DNA of 64,000 nt from UJ101 sp047975265 (lineage in GTDB: Bacteria; Bacteroidota; Bacteroidia; Flavobacteriales; UJ101): contig JBKEDE010000010.1 of the NCBI GenBank assembly GCA_047975265.1, positions 59,769 through 123,768 of the forward strand, given 5' to 3'. Positions within the stretch are counted from its first letter, which is position 1. Each line of letters starts with the position of its first letter. The notes below the pieces were generated by a model. The model did no database searches, was not told the DNA's origin, and saw only the letters and a program-made list of their open reading frames with translations. This document shows, one piece after another, positions 1 through 7,550 of this stretch. Both the position numbers and the translations under genes were made by a program.

Positions 1-1126
1 TCTTGGCAGATAATGCTCCAATCATATCGAGTCCTTTGATGATTTCATCGTGTGGTATTTCAGTTTGCGGAACACCTTCAAAAACAGCCAAGAATGTTTC
101 GGAATCTAATGATTTTAAATCTTCTGAGGTTGATTTTCCAAATAGAATTTGAGAAGCCTTCTTCGCTTTCTCTAATTCTTCTTGTCCATGTACCAAGGTG
201 GTTACTTCATCAGCCAGACGTTTTTGTAGAATTCTTAAATGAGGTGCTTGATCATGTTCTGCAATTAAATTTTCAATTTCTTCTTGAGTTAAAAAAGTAT
301 AGATTTTAATAAATTTTTTTACATCTTCATCTGAAACATTAAGCCAAAACTGATAAAATTTATACGATGATGTACGGTCTTTGGTTAGCCAGATATTTCC
401 GCCTTCGGTTTTTCCAAATTTTGTTCCATCAGCTTTTGTAATCAAAGGGCAAGTCATGGCATATGCTTTTGCATCTTCTCCTCCCATTCTTCTAACCAAT
501 TCAGTTCCTGTTGTAATATTTCCCCATTGGTCTGAACCACCCATTTGTAATAAGCAATTGTATTCTTTAAACAAATGATAAAAGTCGTAGCCTTGAATTA
601 ATTGATAGGTAAATTCGGTAAAACTCATACCGGAACTTGAATCGGAACTTAATCGTTTTTTTACGGAGTCTTTAGCCATCATATAATTAACGGTGATTCG
701 TTTTCCTACATCTCGTGCAAAGTTTATAAAGGAGAATTTTTTCATCCAGTCGTAATTATTAACTAAAACAGGTGCGTTTTTTTGGGTAGAATTAAAATCT
801 AAGAATCGTGATAAAACTTTTTGGATTCCGGCAACGTTTTGAGAAAGTGTTTTTTCATCCAAAAGATTTCGTTCATCTGATTTTCCGGAAGGATCTCCTA
901 TCATGCCTGTTGCTCCTCCAATTAAAGCGAAAGGTTTATGTCCGGATCGTTTCAAATGCATTAGTAGAATAATAGGAACCAAACTACCGATGTGCAGAGA
1001 GTCTGCTGTTGGGTCAAACCCGATATAAGCAGAAGTCATTTCTTTGTTTAGTTGTTCTTCTGTTCCTGGCATTATATCGTGAATCATTCCACGCCAAGTT
1101 AATTCTTCTACTAAATTTATTTTCAT
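1..1126 (-). CDS. tyrS: Tyrosyl-tRNA synthetase, C-terminus cut off by window edge
   Basis: Class I aminoacyl-tRNA synthetase that charges tRNA-Tyr in the cytoplasm. The minus-strand frame opens with MKINLVEELTWRGM and runs off the left edge after about 375 codons; the family is usually about 430 residues, so most of the C-terminal S4-like RNA-binding domain lies outside. The HIGH signature appears as HIGS at residues 45-48, following GFDPTADSL. The KMSKS-equivalent loop is KFGKT near residue 235, followed by EGGNIWL. GGSDQWGN, typical of TyrRS, lies between them. The ATG at 1124-1126 is supported by a TATATTTG box 30 bases upstream. A terminator separates it from the upstream gene, so it is probably transcribed alone. 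Confidence 0.95.
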   Translation of the reverse strand, partial: MKINLVEELTWRGMIHDIMPGTEEQLNKEMTSAYIGFDPTADSLHIGSLVPIILLMHLKRSGHKPFALIGGATGMIGDPSGKSDERNLLDEKTLSQNVAGIQKVLSRFLDFNSTQKNAPVLVNNYDWMKKFSFINFARDVGKRITVNYMMAKDSVKKRLSSDSSSGMSFTEFTYQLIQGYDFYHLFKEYNCLLQMGGSDQWGNITTGTELVRRMGGEDAKAYAMTCPLITKADGTKFGKTEGGNIWLTKDRTSSYKFYQFWLNVSDEDVKKFIKIYTFLTQEEIENLIAEHDQAPHLRILQKRLADEVTTLVHGQEELEKAKKASQILFGKSTSEDLKSLDSETFLAVFEGVPQTEIPHDEIIKGLDMIGALSAK

Positions 1127-1156
1127 TCTTTTACTTTTTTATCCTTTTGGATTTTG

Positions 1157-1164
1157 CAAATATA
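1157..1164 (-). promoter_or_regulatory. Candidate -7 box upstream of tyrS
   Basis: Reading the minus strand gives TATATTTGC, a full match to the Bacteroidota -7 consensus TAnnTTTG, 30 bases before the tyrS start codon. No clear -33 TTTG was found at the usual spacing. Confidence 0.55.
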
Positions 1165-1191
1165 CTTTATTTGAAATGATCTGTAAAAAAG

Positions 1192-1220
1192 AAAAGACTC
1201 TAAATTTAGAGTCTTTTTTA
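1192..1220. terminator. Bidirectional intrinsic terminator
   Basis: A perfect 13-bp-per-arm palindrome (1192-1217) is centred on AAATTT, with arms ending AAAAGACTC and GAGTCTTTT. T-rich runs follow on both strands. It ends transcription of the minus-strand gene at 1241-1783 before tyrS. Confidence 0.8.
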
Positions 1221-1240
1221 ATTTATTACTTTCTGATTGA

Positions 1241-1783
1241 TCAATCAAGGTACGTATCTTTAATAGCCGGTTCTACTTCTATTGATTCTACCTGTTCTAT
1301 TTGTAGTTCTTTCACTTTTTCTGTTTGTGATTGTTCTACGGGTCTGATATTTTGTTTTTTCGCTTGTGGTTTTCCTGTAATCTCTTGTTGAGCTTTCTTT
1401 TTTAAATCCCACGTTTTATTAAACGTTTCTAATTGTTGGTCATCCAAAATATTAGACATTTGTCTTTTCTCTAACTTTTCTATTTTTGCTTCTACTTTGG
1501 CTCTTTCTTCTCCTTTGCTCGCCAATTGAGAGCGTAAAGCAACGTACTGTTTCTCTGCTTCAGCAAATTGTTGTTTTTGTTCTTGTGATAGATTTAAAAT
1601 GCTTTTAACATCTAAATTAGCCAATTCATTTGCTGACATTTGTTCAAGATGAGACGTTGTTGCATCAACTACTTTATTTTCAGAATTCACAACCGGTTGG
1701 GCTGTAACAACCGTTTCTTGAGCAAAAGTTAATCCTCCGAAACTTAAAAGTACACTTAGACTTAATAATTTTAAATATTTCAT
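1241..1783 (-). CDS. Small secreted protein, unknown function
   Basis: A 180-residue protein with a clear signal peptide (MKYLKLLSLSVLLSFGGLTFAQ), so probably periplasmic. The mature part is charged and mostly helical: residues about 60-110 are rich in Glu, Lys and Gln (for example EKQYVALRSQLASKGEERAK) and look like a coiled coil. The shape recalls the small Spy/LTXXQ-like periplasmic helical proteins, but no diagnostic motif was found, so no function is assigned. It lies 75 bases downstream of the DUF2752 gene on the same strand and is closed by the palindromic terminator at 1192-1220. Confidence 0.75.
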   Translation of the reverse strand: MKYLKLLSLSVLLSFGGLTFAQETVVTAQPVVNSENKVVDATTSHLEQMSANELANLDVKSILNLSQEQKQQFAEAEKQYVALRSQLASKGEERAKVEAKIEKLEKRQMSNILDDQQLETFNKTWDLKKKAQQEITGKPQAKKQNIRPVEQSQTEKVKELQIEQVESIEVEPAIKDTYLD

Positions 1784-1858
1784 TTTATGATTATTTTTTT
1801 ATAAAAGTAACAGAATGCATATAAATAAAAAAGCATATTAACGTTATTTAATATAAGT

Positions 1859-2245
1859 TTAGAACAACGTTAAAATTAGGGAATAGTTTCTTCCTATTGT
1901 AAATAATATGGCTGTAAGTATGATAAAGAGAACCATTTTATTTGTTATATGAAAAGTGGGAAGAGTGATGGCAAACGGTTTTAAAAGAAAGGCTATAAAA
2001 TAATAAAGGAAGACCGGAAAAGTGAAAAACAGAAAAGCATTTGCTTGAAAAGCCGGTTTAAATTCTAAGTTTAAAACATAATGTAAATAACGTTGTCCGC
2101 CACATAACGGACAGTCTAATTTAGAGAGTTGTTTTGTAGGACAGGAGATGAAGAAATTATCAGAGGAGTTTGGGTTGTATTGATACAAATAAATCAATAT
2201 AAAAAGTATTAGCACAAGGAACCATGATGAAAAGAATTTGTTCAT
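1859..2245 (-). CDS. DUF2752 family membrane protein
   Basis: A 128-residue protein with about three hydrophobic segments (residues 8-25, 65-88 and 103-122). Between the first two is the family signature: CPTKQLSKLDCPLCGGQR, a Cys plus a CPxCGG-R motif followed by a YLHYVLNLEF stretch. This matches DUF2752 inner-membrane proteins, which often end in or precede a Cys-rich loop; their biochemical role is unknown. It starts 40 bases after the MazG-like gene, so it is probably the last or middle gene of a dtd-mazG-DUF2752 run. Confidence 0.75.
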   Translation of the reverse strand: MNKFFSSWFLVLILFILIYLYQYNPNSSDNFFISCPTKQLSKLDCPLCGGQRYLHYVLNLEFKPAFQANAFLFFTFPVFLYYFIAFLLKPFAITLPTFHITNKMVLFIILTAILFTIGRNYSLILTLF

Positions 2246-2285
2246 GTCGTTATAAAATCAGTTCATTAAAAGGCGGTTGTATGTT

Positions 2286-2615
2286 TTAATGTTGCAGTTT
2301 TTCATTGTTATGATGCCGGTCATGATCTCGTTTGGTTTTCAAGTCTAATTTTTTATAAAAGGCTTTTTCTAAGTCAATATCGGTTTGGTTAGCCAAACAG
2401 ATTAAAACAAATAACACATCGGAGAGTTCTTCTCCCAGGTCTTTATTTTTATCGGATTCTTTCTCAGATTGTTCTCCATAACGACGAGCAATTATACGGG
2501 CTACTTCGCCCACTTCTTCTGTTAGCTGAGCCATATTGGTCAGCTCGTTGAAATAACGAACTCCATGTGATTGAATCCATTTGTCAACGGCTTTTTGGGC
2601 ATTTTTTATATTCAT
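2286..2615 (-). CDS. MazG-like nucleotide pyrophosphohydrolase
   Basis: A 109-residue all-alpha NTP-PPase. The metal-binding motifs are visible as EEVGE (residues 33-37) and, after a charged linker, EELSD (about 62-66). These supply the EExxE and ExxD acidic residues that bind Mg2+ in the MazG/dUTPase-like superfamily. Members hydrolyse (d)NTPs to (d)NMP plus pyrophosphate, often as house-cleaning enzymes; the preferred nucleotide cannot be read from sequence. The gene follows dtd by 32 bases, so the two quality-control enzymes are probably co-transcribed. Confidence 0.85.
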   Translation of the reverse strand: MNIKNAQKAVDKWIQSHGVRYFNELTNMAQLTEEVGEVARIIARRYGEQSEKESDKNKDLGEELSDVLFVLICLANQTDIDLEKAFYKKLDLKTKRDHDRHHNNEKLQH

Positions 2616-2647
2616 TTTGTAGGATGATTTCTTGTAAAGATAAAAAT

Positions 2648-3100
2648 TTATTCCTTGTTTTTTGAATCTATAATAATTGTTACGGGTCCGTCATTGATTA
2701 AAGCGATTTTCATATCGGCACCAAAGACTCCTTTTTTTACTGACTTTTCTAAAAGTTGTTCCATATAATTTAAGAAAGAATTGTATAACGGGACTGCCAC
2801 GTCAGGTTTTGCAGCCTTTATATAAGAAGGTCTGTTTCCTTTTTTAGTAGAAGCATGTAAGGTAAACTGACTGACGATTAATAGCTCTCCGTCTATTTCT
2901 TTGATGGATTGATTCATGATTCCATTTTCATTATCAAAAATTCTCATGTTAATTATTTTTTTGGAAAGCCAGTTAATATCTTCTTGTGAATCATTGTTTT
3001 CTATGCCAATCAAAATTAGAAGTCCTTGTTTGATTTGATCTTTTATGGCGTTATTTACGGTAACGGATGCTTCGGAAACTCTTTGTATTACGGCTTTCAT
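2648..3100 (-). CDS. dtd: D-aminoacyl-tRNA deacylase
   Basis: A 150-residue homodimeric enzyme that removes D-amino acids (and glycine from tRNA-Ala) from mischarged tRNA. The N-terminus MKAVIQRVSEASVTV is typical. The two active-site motifs are present: SQFTLHA (residues 77-83) and the C-terminal NDGPVTI, equivalent to the family's cross-subunit Gly-cisPro motif (usually NxGPVT). Length matches the family (about 145-150). It is the first gene of a short minus-strand run with the MazG-like gene. Confidence 0.95.
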   Translation of the reverse strand: MKAVIQRVSEASVTVNNAIKDQIKQGLLILIGIENNDSQEDINWLSKKIINMRIFDNENGIMNQSIKEIDGELLIVSQFTLHASTKKGNRPSYIKAAKPDVAVPLYNSFLNYMEQLLEKSVKKGVFGADMKIALINDGPVTIIIDSKNKE

Positions 3101-3445
3101 ATTTTACTTATTCGTATAATTACTTCTCGAATGGTGTTTTTTATTTGTTTTTCAAATTTACAAAAAATCATTTGAGTTTGCCTGTAAACGGTTTTATATT
3201 GTATGTGTAGGGCAGATCTTTGTAATAATGGATTAGGAGGTTATAATGTGCCGTGAATACAGGCAATTCCTGATTTACATTCTTAGAACTATAAATTGGA
3301 GTGGTAGAATATTACAAACAGTATTAAAACATATTTGTTCATAATCTTTCTGTTAGGCTGTCTTTTTAAAGCTGTACACAATTTACATGCGTATTTACAT
3401 AATTCCAAATAAGCAAGCCGCAAACCGATGTGATGCAATGGCGTA
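3101..3445. other. Non-coding stretch between dtd and the cassette array
   Basis: No convincing reading frame is seen on either strand. Near its right end, AAACCGATGTGAT (3422-3434) matches the end of the attC-like site at 4340-4352. This suggests the remains of an earlier cassette boundary just left of the first complete one. Confidence 0.5.
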
Positions 3446-3512
3446 TTTGCACTTCCCGCAATTACTTCGTATATTGCAGACGTAACAACTGCGTTTAGCC
3501 CCGACGTTAGCC
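3446..3512 (+). repeat. attC-like site 1 (right part), opens cassette A
   Basis: From TTTGCAC to CCGACG this segment matches site 3 (5082-5142), with 2 mismatches in 58 positions over the compared core. It contains GCAAT...ATTGC, an inner stem, and the right arm GCGTTTAGCCCCGACG. It ends in GTTAGCC (3506-3512), which differs from the integron R-box consensus GTTRRRY at one position. The left arm that would pair with GGCTAAACG, present in site 3, is degraded here. Confidence 0.6.
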
Positions 3513-3522
3513 AACATTTGAA

Positions 3523-4262
3523 ATGACCGAGATAATAAACAAAATTTTAGAGAATAATCCAGGAATAGTTACTACAATTGTGACAGCCTTACTACTTCCT
3601 ATCTTAATGTTGGTAATTACAAATTGGCAGACACGGAGAAGAAACGAATTGAACAAAAGTTCGACATCGAAAAAGAAAAATTAAGAAAGCAAATAGAATT
3701 AGGAATTGACCCAGAAAATTCTCAAAAACTTCAAGAAAATGTAGTTTATTCTTCTTTAATCAAAATCCTATTCGAAATACAAAAACTGCATATTGAATTA
3801 TCCGGAAATTGTTCCGTAGATTACAGTTGCATAAATAAAGCTGTCGAAAAATTTCAAAGTAAATTTTCCGAATACCAAGAAATTATATCGGAAAATCAAA
3901 TGTATTTAAAGCCAAAAGTTACGAATGAACTTTATGACTTTTATCAAACCTTGGGAAATTTACTTATTGAACTTAAGGAAATTGAGAATGACAAAAAATA
4001 TGAATTAGCACAAGTTTCAGTCTATTTTCACGCTCAAAGTTTGGCTTCAATAATTTTGAGAATTCAAGAAAATCTCTCGCACGTTAAAAAAGAATTGGAT
4101 TATGAAATAAAGCAAGAAGAGATGACAAACTTTATAAATTGTTGTGGACGAAAGCCAGAAAAAAAGAATATTGAGGAATACAAAAAAATGAATCCTTTGA
4201 ATAAAGGACTTATAACATTAATAAATGCTTCAATGGAGGCAGAAAAAGAAAACGTTGGCTAA
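3523..4262 (+). pseudogene. Cassette A: membrane-anchored coiled-coil protein, frameshifted
   Basis: The ATG at 3523 starts a 53-codon frame (to 3684) with a single transmembrane segment (IVTTIVTALLLPILMLVIT). In the -1 frame, open from about 3558 and with a possible TTG start at 3624, follows a long helical protein starting KKRIEQKFDIEKEKLRKQ, rich in Lys/Glu and coiled-coil-like, ending at 4262. A TM anchor followed by a coiled coil reads like one protein whose frame was broken by an indel near 3610-3630. Alternatively the 3624 frame is made alone from TTG (212 residues). The stop codon TAA lies inside the next attC-like site. The product is not recognised. The ATG is 11 bases from the cassette edge. 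Confidence 0.6.
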
Positions 4263-4353
4263 CATTGTATAAGCGTAATACGGGCGAAAGTGCCAAACCG
4301 AAAGTTCTCGCATCCAAATCCGCTACTGCTTTTATACGTAAACCGATGTGATC
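4254..4353 (+). repeat. attC-like site 2, between cassettes A and B
   Basis: An imperfect inverted repeat of about 100 bases. The left arm begins GTTGGCTAAC (4254-4263), the exact reverse complement of the first ten bases of cassette A (GTTAGCCAAC, 3506-3515). Inside, GTATAA near 4267 faces TTATAC near 4333 across an asymmetric bulge, followed by a partly paired GC-rich part (CGGG / CCGC). The right arm ends CCGATGTGATC, where cassette B starts. Confidence 0.6.
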
Positions 4354-4366
4354 ATACAACAAAATT

Positions 4367-5059
4367 ATGCACAAAACAAAATTCTTAACAATAATTCTGA
4401 TTTTAATCTCATTTTTTGCTTTCGGACAAACTGAAATTAAAATCCCGATAGAAAAATATTTTGCAGAGGTTGATTCTTTAGAATATACAAAACTTAAGGA
4501 ACATGGGATTTTAACGCAACAAGATAGTATTGCTTCTGAATATCAAGACGCTGAAACAAAAAAATTAAATTCGAAAGGATTTGAGAAGTATTTTGAAATT
4601 AAACAAGAGATTTATTTAGACTTTTATAAAAATCTATTGCTTCTTCAGACTTTAAATTATAGTGGAGATGTTTACGCATTGTATTTCTCCATAGCTGGAT
4701 TTGACGATGTAGAATTTCAAATTCTTAAATGGAAAAAAGAAAATTGGAAGAATTTTGAAGTTATTGATAAAAGAACAATTGACAACCCAAATCAAAGCTT
4801 TAAAAAAATTGCTTTTAATTACGACGAATGACCGAAAAATTCAGACAATGTGAAAATATTTATTAAAAATGATTATCTAATAATGGAACGAAGCGGACTT
4901 TTTCATTCTCTATACGATTTAAAAACTAATGAATTACTCATAAATGATGAAAGTCCTTGGTATTCTGCCGAAGATAATAGTGCCGAAGGAATGAATAAAT
5001 GGATAAAAGAAAATTTACACGACAAAATTGAAGAAAAAATAAAGAACGCCTACAGATAA
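4367..5059 (+). pseudogene. Cassette B: secreted protein gene with in-frame TGA
   Basis: The first 154 codons encode a signal peptide (MHKTKFLTIILILISFFAFGQ) and a soluble domain ending FNYDE. A TGA at 4829-4831 stops it, but the same frame continues at once (PKNSDNVKIFIKNDYLIMER...) for 75 more codons to the TAA at 5057-5059. The two parts read naturally as one protein of about 230 residues (ERSGLFHSLYDLKTNELL is well-formed coding sequence), so the TGA is probably a nonsense mutation. A separate start such as the GTG at 4850 seems less likely because that part lacks a signal peptide. The final TAA lies inside the next attC-like site. The family is not recognised. Confidence 0.6.
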
Positions 5060-5149
5060 CATCGGCTTGGCTAAACGCAATTTTGCACCTCCCGCAATTA
5101 CTTCGTATATTGCAGACGTAACAACTACGTTTAGCCCCGACGATGTGTG
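5055..5149 (+). repeat. attC-like site 3, between cassettes B and C (best preserved)
   Basis: The arms are ACATCGGCTTGGCTAAACG (5059-5077 or one base later) and CGTTTAGCCCCGACGATGT (5128-5146). The arms pair over 6 bp (ACATCG/CGATGT), have a 4-base unpaired spacer, then pair over 9 bp (GGCTAAACG/CGTTTAGCC). This is the R-box / unpaired spacer / L-box layout of integron attC hairpins. The central part contains a smaller GCAAT...ATTGC stem. The left end GATAACATCGG is complementary, with one mismatch, to the start of cassette B (CCGATGTGATC). Confidence 0.65.
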
Positions 5150-5168
5150 TAATTTTTATTCAAACACC

Positions 5169-5654
5169 ATGTTTAAAAGAATTTTTATAAGCTCTTTGAT
5201 TCTATTTTCATTTTTTTGTTTTTCACAGAATCAAAACAAATTAATTTTGACAGAGAAAATTGAATTGAAAAAAAGTTATGAGCTAAATTTCAAATATCAA
5301 TTTAACAATATGGTTCGATTTGATAAAAGTTTAATTCCTGACCTGTTAAAAATACAAAGTTTTTTGCTAGAAAATCCAAATTCAGTAGCATTGATTTCAA
5401 TTAAGGCTAATTACAAAGGAAATGAAGAAATGAACAAGCGTATCATTGATGAACAAAAGCAAAATGTTATCAAAGAGCTTGAAAAATTAAATATAAATTA
5501 TGATAATATCAAAATATTAAGTTTAGGAAATAAATTTTTTAAGCAAGGCTACAATTTTCCATCTAATTTAGACGTGTATTTTTTTAAAAATACGGATATA
5601 GATCATTATGAGGAAAACAAACTGATTGAGTTTTATCTAAAAGATTTCAAATAA
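5169..5654 (+). CDS. Cassette C: secreted protein with OmpA-like fold
   Basis: A 161-residue protein. The frame is open upstream to 5067, but that part only translates the repeat; the ATG at 5169 gives a proper signal peptide (MFKRIFISSLILFSFFCFSQ). The mature region resembles an OmpA/MotB C-terminal domain: a beta strand with FDKSLIPDLLKIQSFLLENP, a strand equivalent to the 'HTD' strand (VALISIKANYKG), then NEEMNKRIIDEQKQNVIKEL and NINYDNIKILSLG. The usual Asp and Arg that bind diaminopimelate are not evident, so peptidoglycan binding is uncertain. It begins 24 bases after the cassette boundary. Confidence 0.65.
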   Translation: MFKRIFISSLILFSFFCFSQNQNKLILTEKIELKKSYELNFKYQFNNMVRFDKSLIPDLLKIQSFLLENPNSVALISIKANYKGNEEMNKRIIDEQKQNVIKELEKLNINYDNIKILSLGNKFFKQGYNFPSNLDVYFFKNTDIDHYEENKLIEFYLKDFK

Positions 5655-5661
5655 AAAAACA

Positions 5662-5728
5662 ACACAACATCATTGGCTATAAGTAATGCGGGCTTCTATT
5701 CAGTCAAAGCTGACTTACTCAGTTATAA
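5662..5728 (+). repeat. attC-like site 4, truncated right end of the array
   Basis: The left arm ACACAACATCATTGGC begins with bases complementary to the start of cassette C (GATGTGTGT, one base missing). It continues CTATAAGTAATGCGGG. Only a weak partner (TTACTCAGTTATA, about 5715-5727) follows, and the expected closing box (CGATGT or ACGTT) is absent. The array therefore appears to end here at ordinary chromosome. Confidence 0.45.
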
Positions 5729-5822
5729 AAAAGGAGAGGTTTAGACTAAAACCCAAAGACTTTCGTTTTATATGTAAACAAATTTGTAACAAAAGCGTAT
5801 TAATCGTTACGTATTACAAAAT

Positions 5823-6635
5823 ATGAAAAATGTATCCTTTATTATATTAGTTCTTTTGTTTTCTGTGGTTATTTTCGCTCAAAACAGAGAAATCCTTCAA
5901 GGACATATTGAGGTTGATTTAAAAGAGGAATCACCTGAAGGAATTGAAGTTACAAACCTCAATACAAGTCGAAAAATAATTACCGATTCGTTGGGACATT
6001 TTAAAATTTCTGCCCAATTAAATGACATATTGTATATATCATCTTATAATTTTGAAAAACGTTGGTATATCATTACTACAAAAAATTTACAAACAAAATA
6101 TGTTGTAATTCATTTAAATATTGAGCCTAATATCATTGAAGAAGTCGTTGTTAATCAATTAAAATTTACAGGAAACTTAGCCAAAGATGTGAAAAACAAC
6201 CGTAGTCAATTGACTAGTTATAAACAACAACAAACTATAGCTAAGGTTAAGCCTACAGATTTGAGTACGGGTCAGCTTACACCTGTTAATATAAGTAAAG
6301 GATATCGATCAAAATTTAAAAGTAAAACAGCCTCACAAAAAAAACGAATCGCTGCTTTATCTTATAGAGGTGAAGTAGAAACACAATTGCAAATTCAGCA
6401 TTATTTTGATGAAGACTTTTATATAAACACACTACACATCCCGAAAGAAGAAATTCAAAATTTCATTACCTATTGTTATTTTAAATCGGATTTAAAAAGT
6501 TTGGTTAAAACAAATCAGTTTGCCAAAATACAGCTTAAATTGATTGACTTAGCTCCTCAATATATTGCTTCAATGAAAAATACGACCAATGACCAAAGTA
6601 TTCAACATCTATCTTTAATCCCTAATCTTTCTTAA
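5823..6635 (+). CDS. Secreted protein with carboxypeptidase-regulatory-like domain (paralogue 1)
   Basis: A 270-residue protein with a signal peptide (MKNVSFIILVLLFSVVIFAQ). It then has a beta-sandwich domain of the CarboxypepD_reg-like type at residues about 22-105: LQGHIEVDLKEESPEGIEV, then TDSLGHFKISAQLNDIL, ending in EEVVV, the sequence that usually precedes a TonB plug. No plug or barrel follows. The rest is a Lys/Gln-rich linker and a helical tail (KEEIQNFITYCYF). The next gene encodes a paralogue with the same architecture, which points to tandem duplication. Function unknown; location probably periplasmic. Confidence 0.75.
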   Translation: MKNVSFIILVLLFSVVIFAQNREILQGHIEVDLKEESPEGIEVTNLNTSRKIITDSLGHFKISAQLNDILYISSYNFEKRWYIITTKNLQTKYVVIHLNIEPNIIEEVVVNQLKFTGNLAKDVKNNRSQLTSYKQQQTIAKVKPTDLSTGQLTPVNISKGYRSKFKSKTASQKKRIAALSYRGEVETQLQIQHYFDEDFYINTLHIPKEEIQNFITYCYFKSDLKSLVKTNQFAKIQLKLIDLAPQYIASMKNTTNDQSIQHLSLIPNLS

Positions 6636-6689
6636 GAAATTATTTTAAATTCTTTTTGTTTTGGTATAAAGATTGTTTCTTTACATTTT

Positions 6690-7541
6690 ATGAAATCACT
6701 CACCTTATATATCATTTTATTATTTTCCCCTATACTTATCGGGCAGGAATCAAGAAATATTCAAGGACAAATTATTATTGATGTAGAAGGTGAAACGCCT
6801 GAAAATATTGAAGTTCTAAACTTAAACACCAAACATTTTGTTTTAGCAGATAAAATAGGCAATTTTGAAATAAAAGCCTGTATAAACGACACCTTGCAAT
6901 TTAAATCACTCTTTTTTGAAAAACGGAAATACATTATCAATTCATTAGCTTTTGATTCAAGAAAAGTTTTTATTCATCTAAATATTGATGTGAATAAAAT
7001 AGAAGAAGTTGTTGTTACCGGTTTAACTTTTACAGGAAATTTGGAAAAAGATGTAAAAAAAAATCGTCCGTTATTACAAACGTATAAAAATGAAAAATTT
7101 AAAGAAGATTTAGGCTTTCCTACTTTAGCTTTTGAACCGGAACAAAAATATACTAAAAAATTATTACCGGAAATTGCAGGAATTCCTGTTCCTTTAGGTT
7201 TAAATATAGATGCTTTAGGAAAACTGATTACCGGAGAATACAGAAAAGTGCAGGAATATCGAGAAGAGCGATCTCGAAACGAATTGTTAAAGAAAGTTGA
7301 AAATTATTATAGCGATTTCTTTTTTACCAATTTTCTAAAAATCCCCGAAGAAGAAATTAAAAATTTTGTACACTATTCGTATTATTTTTCCGGAATGGAG
7401 ACCTTGGTTAAACAAAACCGTTTTGAAGCATTGCGTGAACAATTAATACAATTAGCTCCTAGTTATAGAAATCGATTAAATAATTACAAGTTAATCGATA
7501 ATTCTAAAATACTCATTCTTAATGAAAAAGCCTCTAAATAA
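6690..7541 (+). CDS. Secreted protein with carboxypeptidase-regulatory-like domain (paralogue 2)
   Basis: A 283-residue paralogue of the preceding gene, 54 bases downstream. It has a signal peptide (MKSLTLYIILLFSPILIGQ), the same beta-sandwich (IQGQIIIDVEGETPENIEV, then DKIGNFEIKACINDTLQF) and the shared hinge EEVVVTGLTFTGNLEKDVKK. It ends with a helical tail (EEEIKNFVHYSYYFSGMETL) that matches the tail of the first copy, while the middle has diverged. The TAA overlaps the terminator at 7526-7550. The job is unknown. Confidence 0.75.
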   Translation: MKSLTLYIILLFSPILIGQESRNIQGQIIIDVEGETPENIEVLNLNTKHFVLADKIGNFEIKACINDTLQFKSLFFEKRKYIINSLAFDSRKVFIHLNIDVNKIEEVVVTGLTFTGNLEKDVKKNRPLLQTYKNEKFKEDLGFPTLAFEPEQKYTKKLLPEIAGIPVPLGLNIDALGKLITGEYRKVQEYREERSRNELLKKVENYYSDFFFTNFLKIPEEEIKNFVHYSYYFSGMETLVKQNRFEALREQLIQLAPSYRNRLNNYKLIDNSKILILNEKASK

Positions 7542-7550
7542 GAGGCTTTT
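7526..7550. terminator. Intrinsic terminator overlapping the stop codon at 7541
   Basis: Arms AAAAGCCTCT (7526-7535) and AGAGGCTTTT (7541-7550) form a perfect 10-bp stem with a 5-base loop ending in T's. It overlaps the TAA of the second paralogue. Confidence 0.8.

Noticed and set aside
52..578. Plus-strand frames at 52-309 and 381-578
   Set aside because: They are antisense to the tyrS coding sequence, which has clear synthetase motifs.
3600..3690. Programmed -1 frameshift in cassette A gene at the A-rich run near 3670
   Set aside because: The run does not fit a X-XXY-YYZ slip site in the zero frame, and the coiled-coil register suggests the break lies earlier, near 3620.
5067..5168. 34-residue N-terminal extension of the cassette C protein
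   Set aside because: It translates the attC-like repeat itself, and the signal peptide starts at the ATG at 5169.
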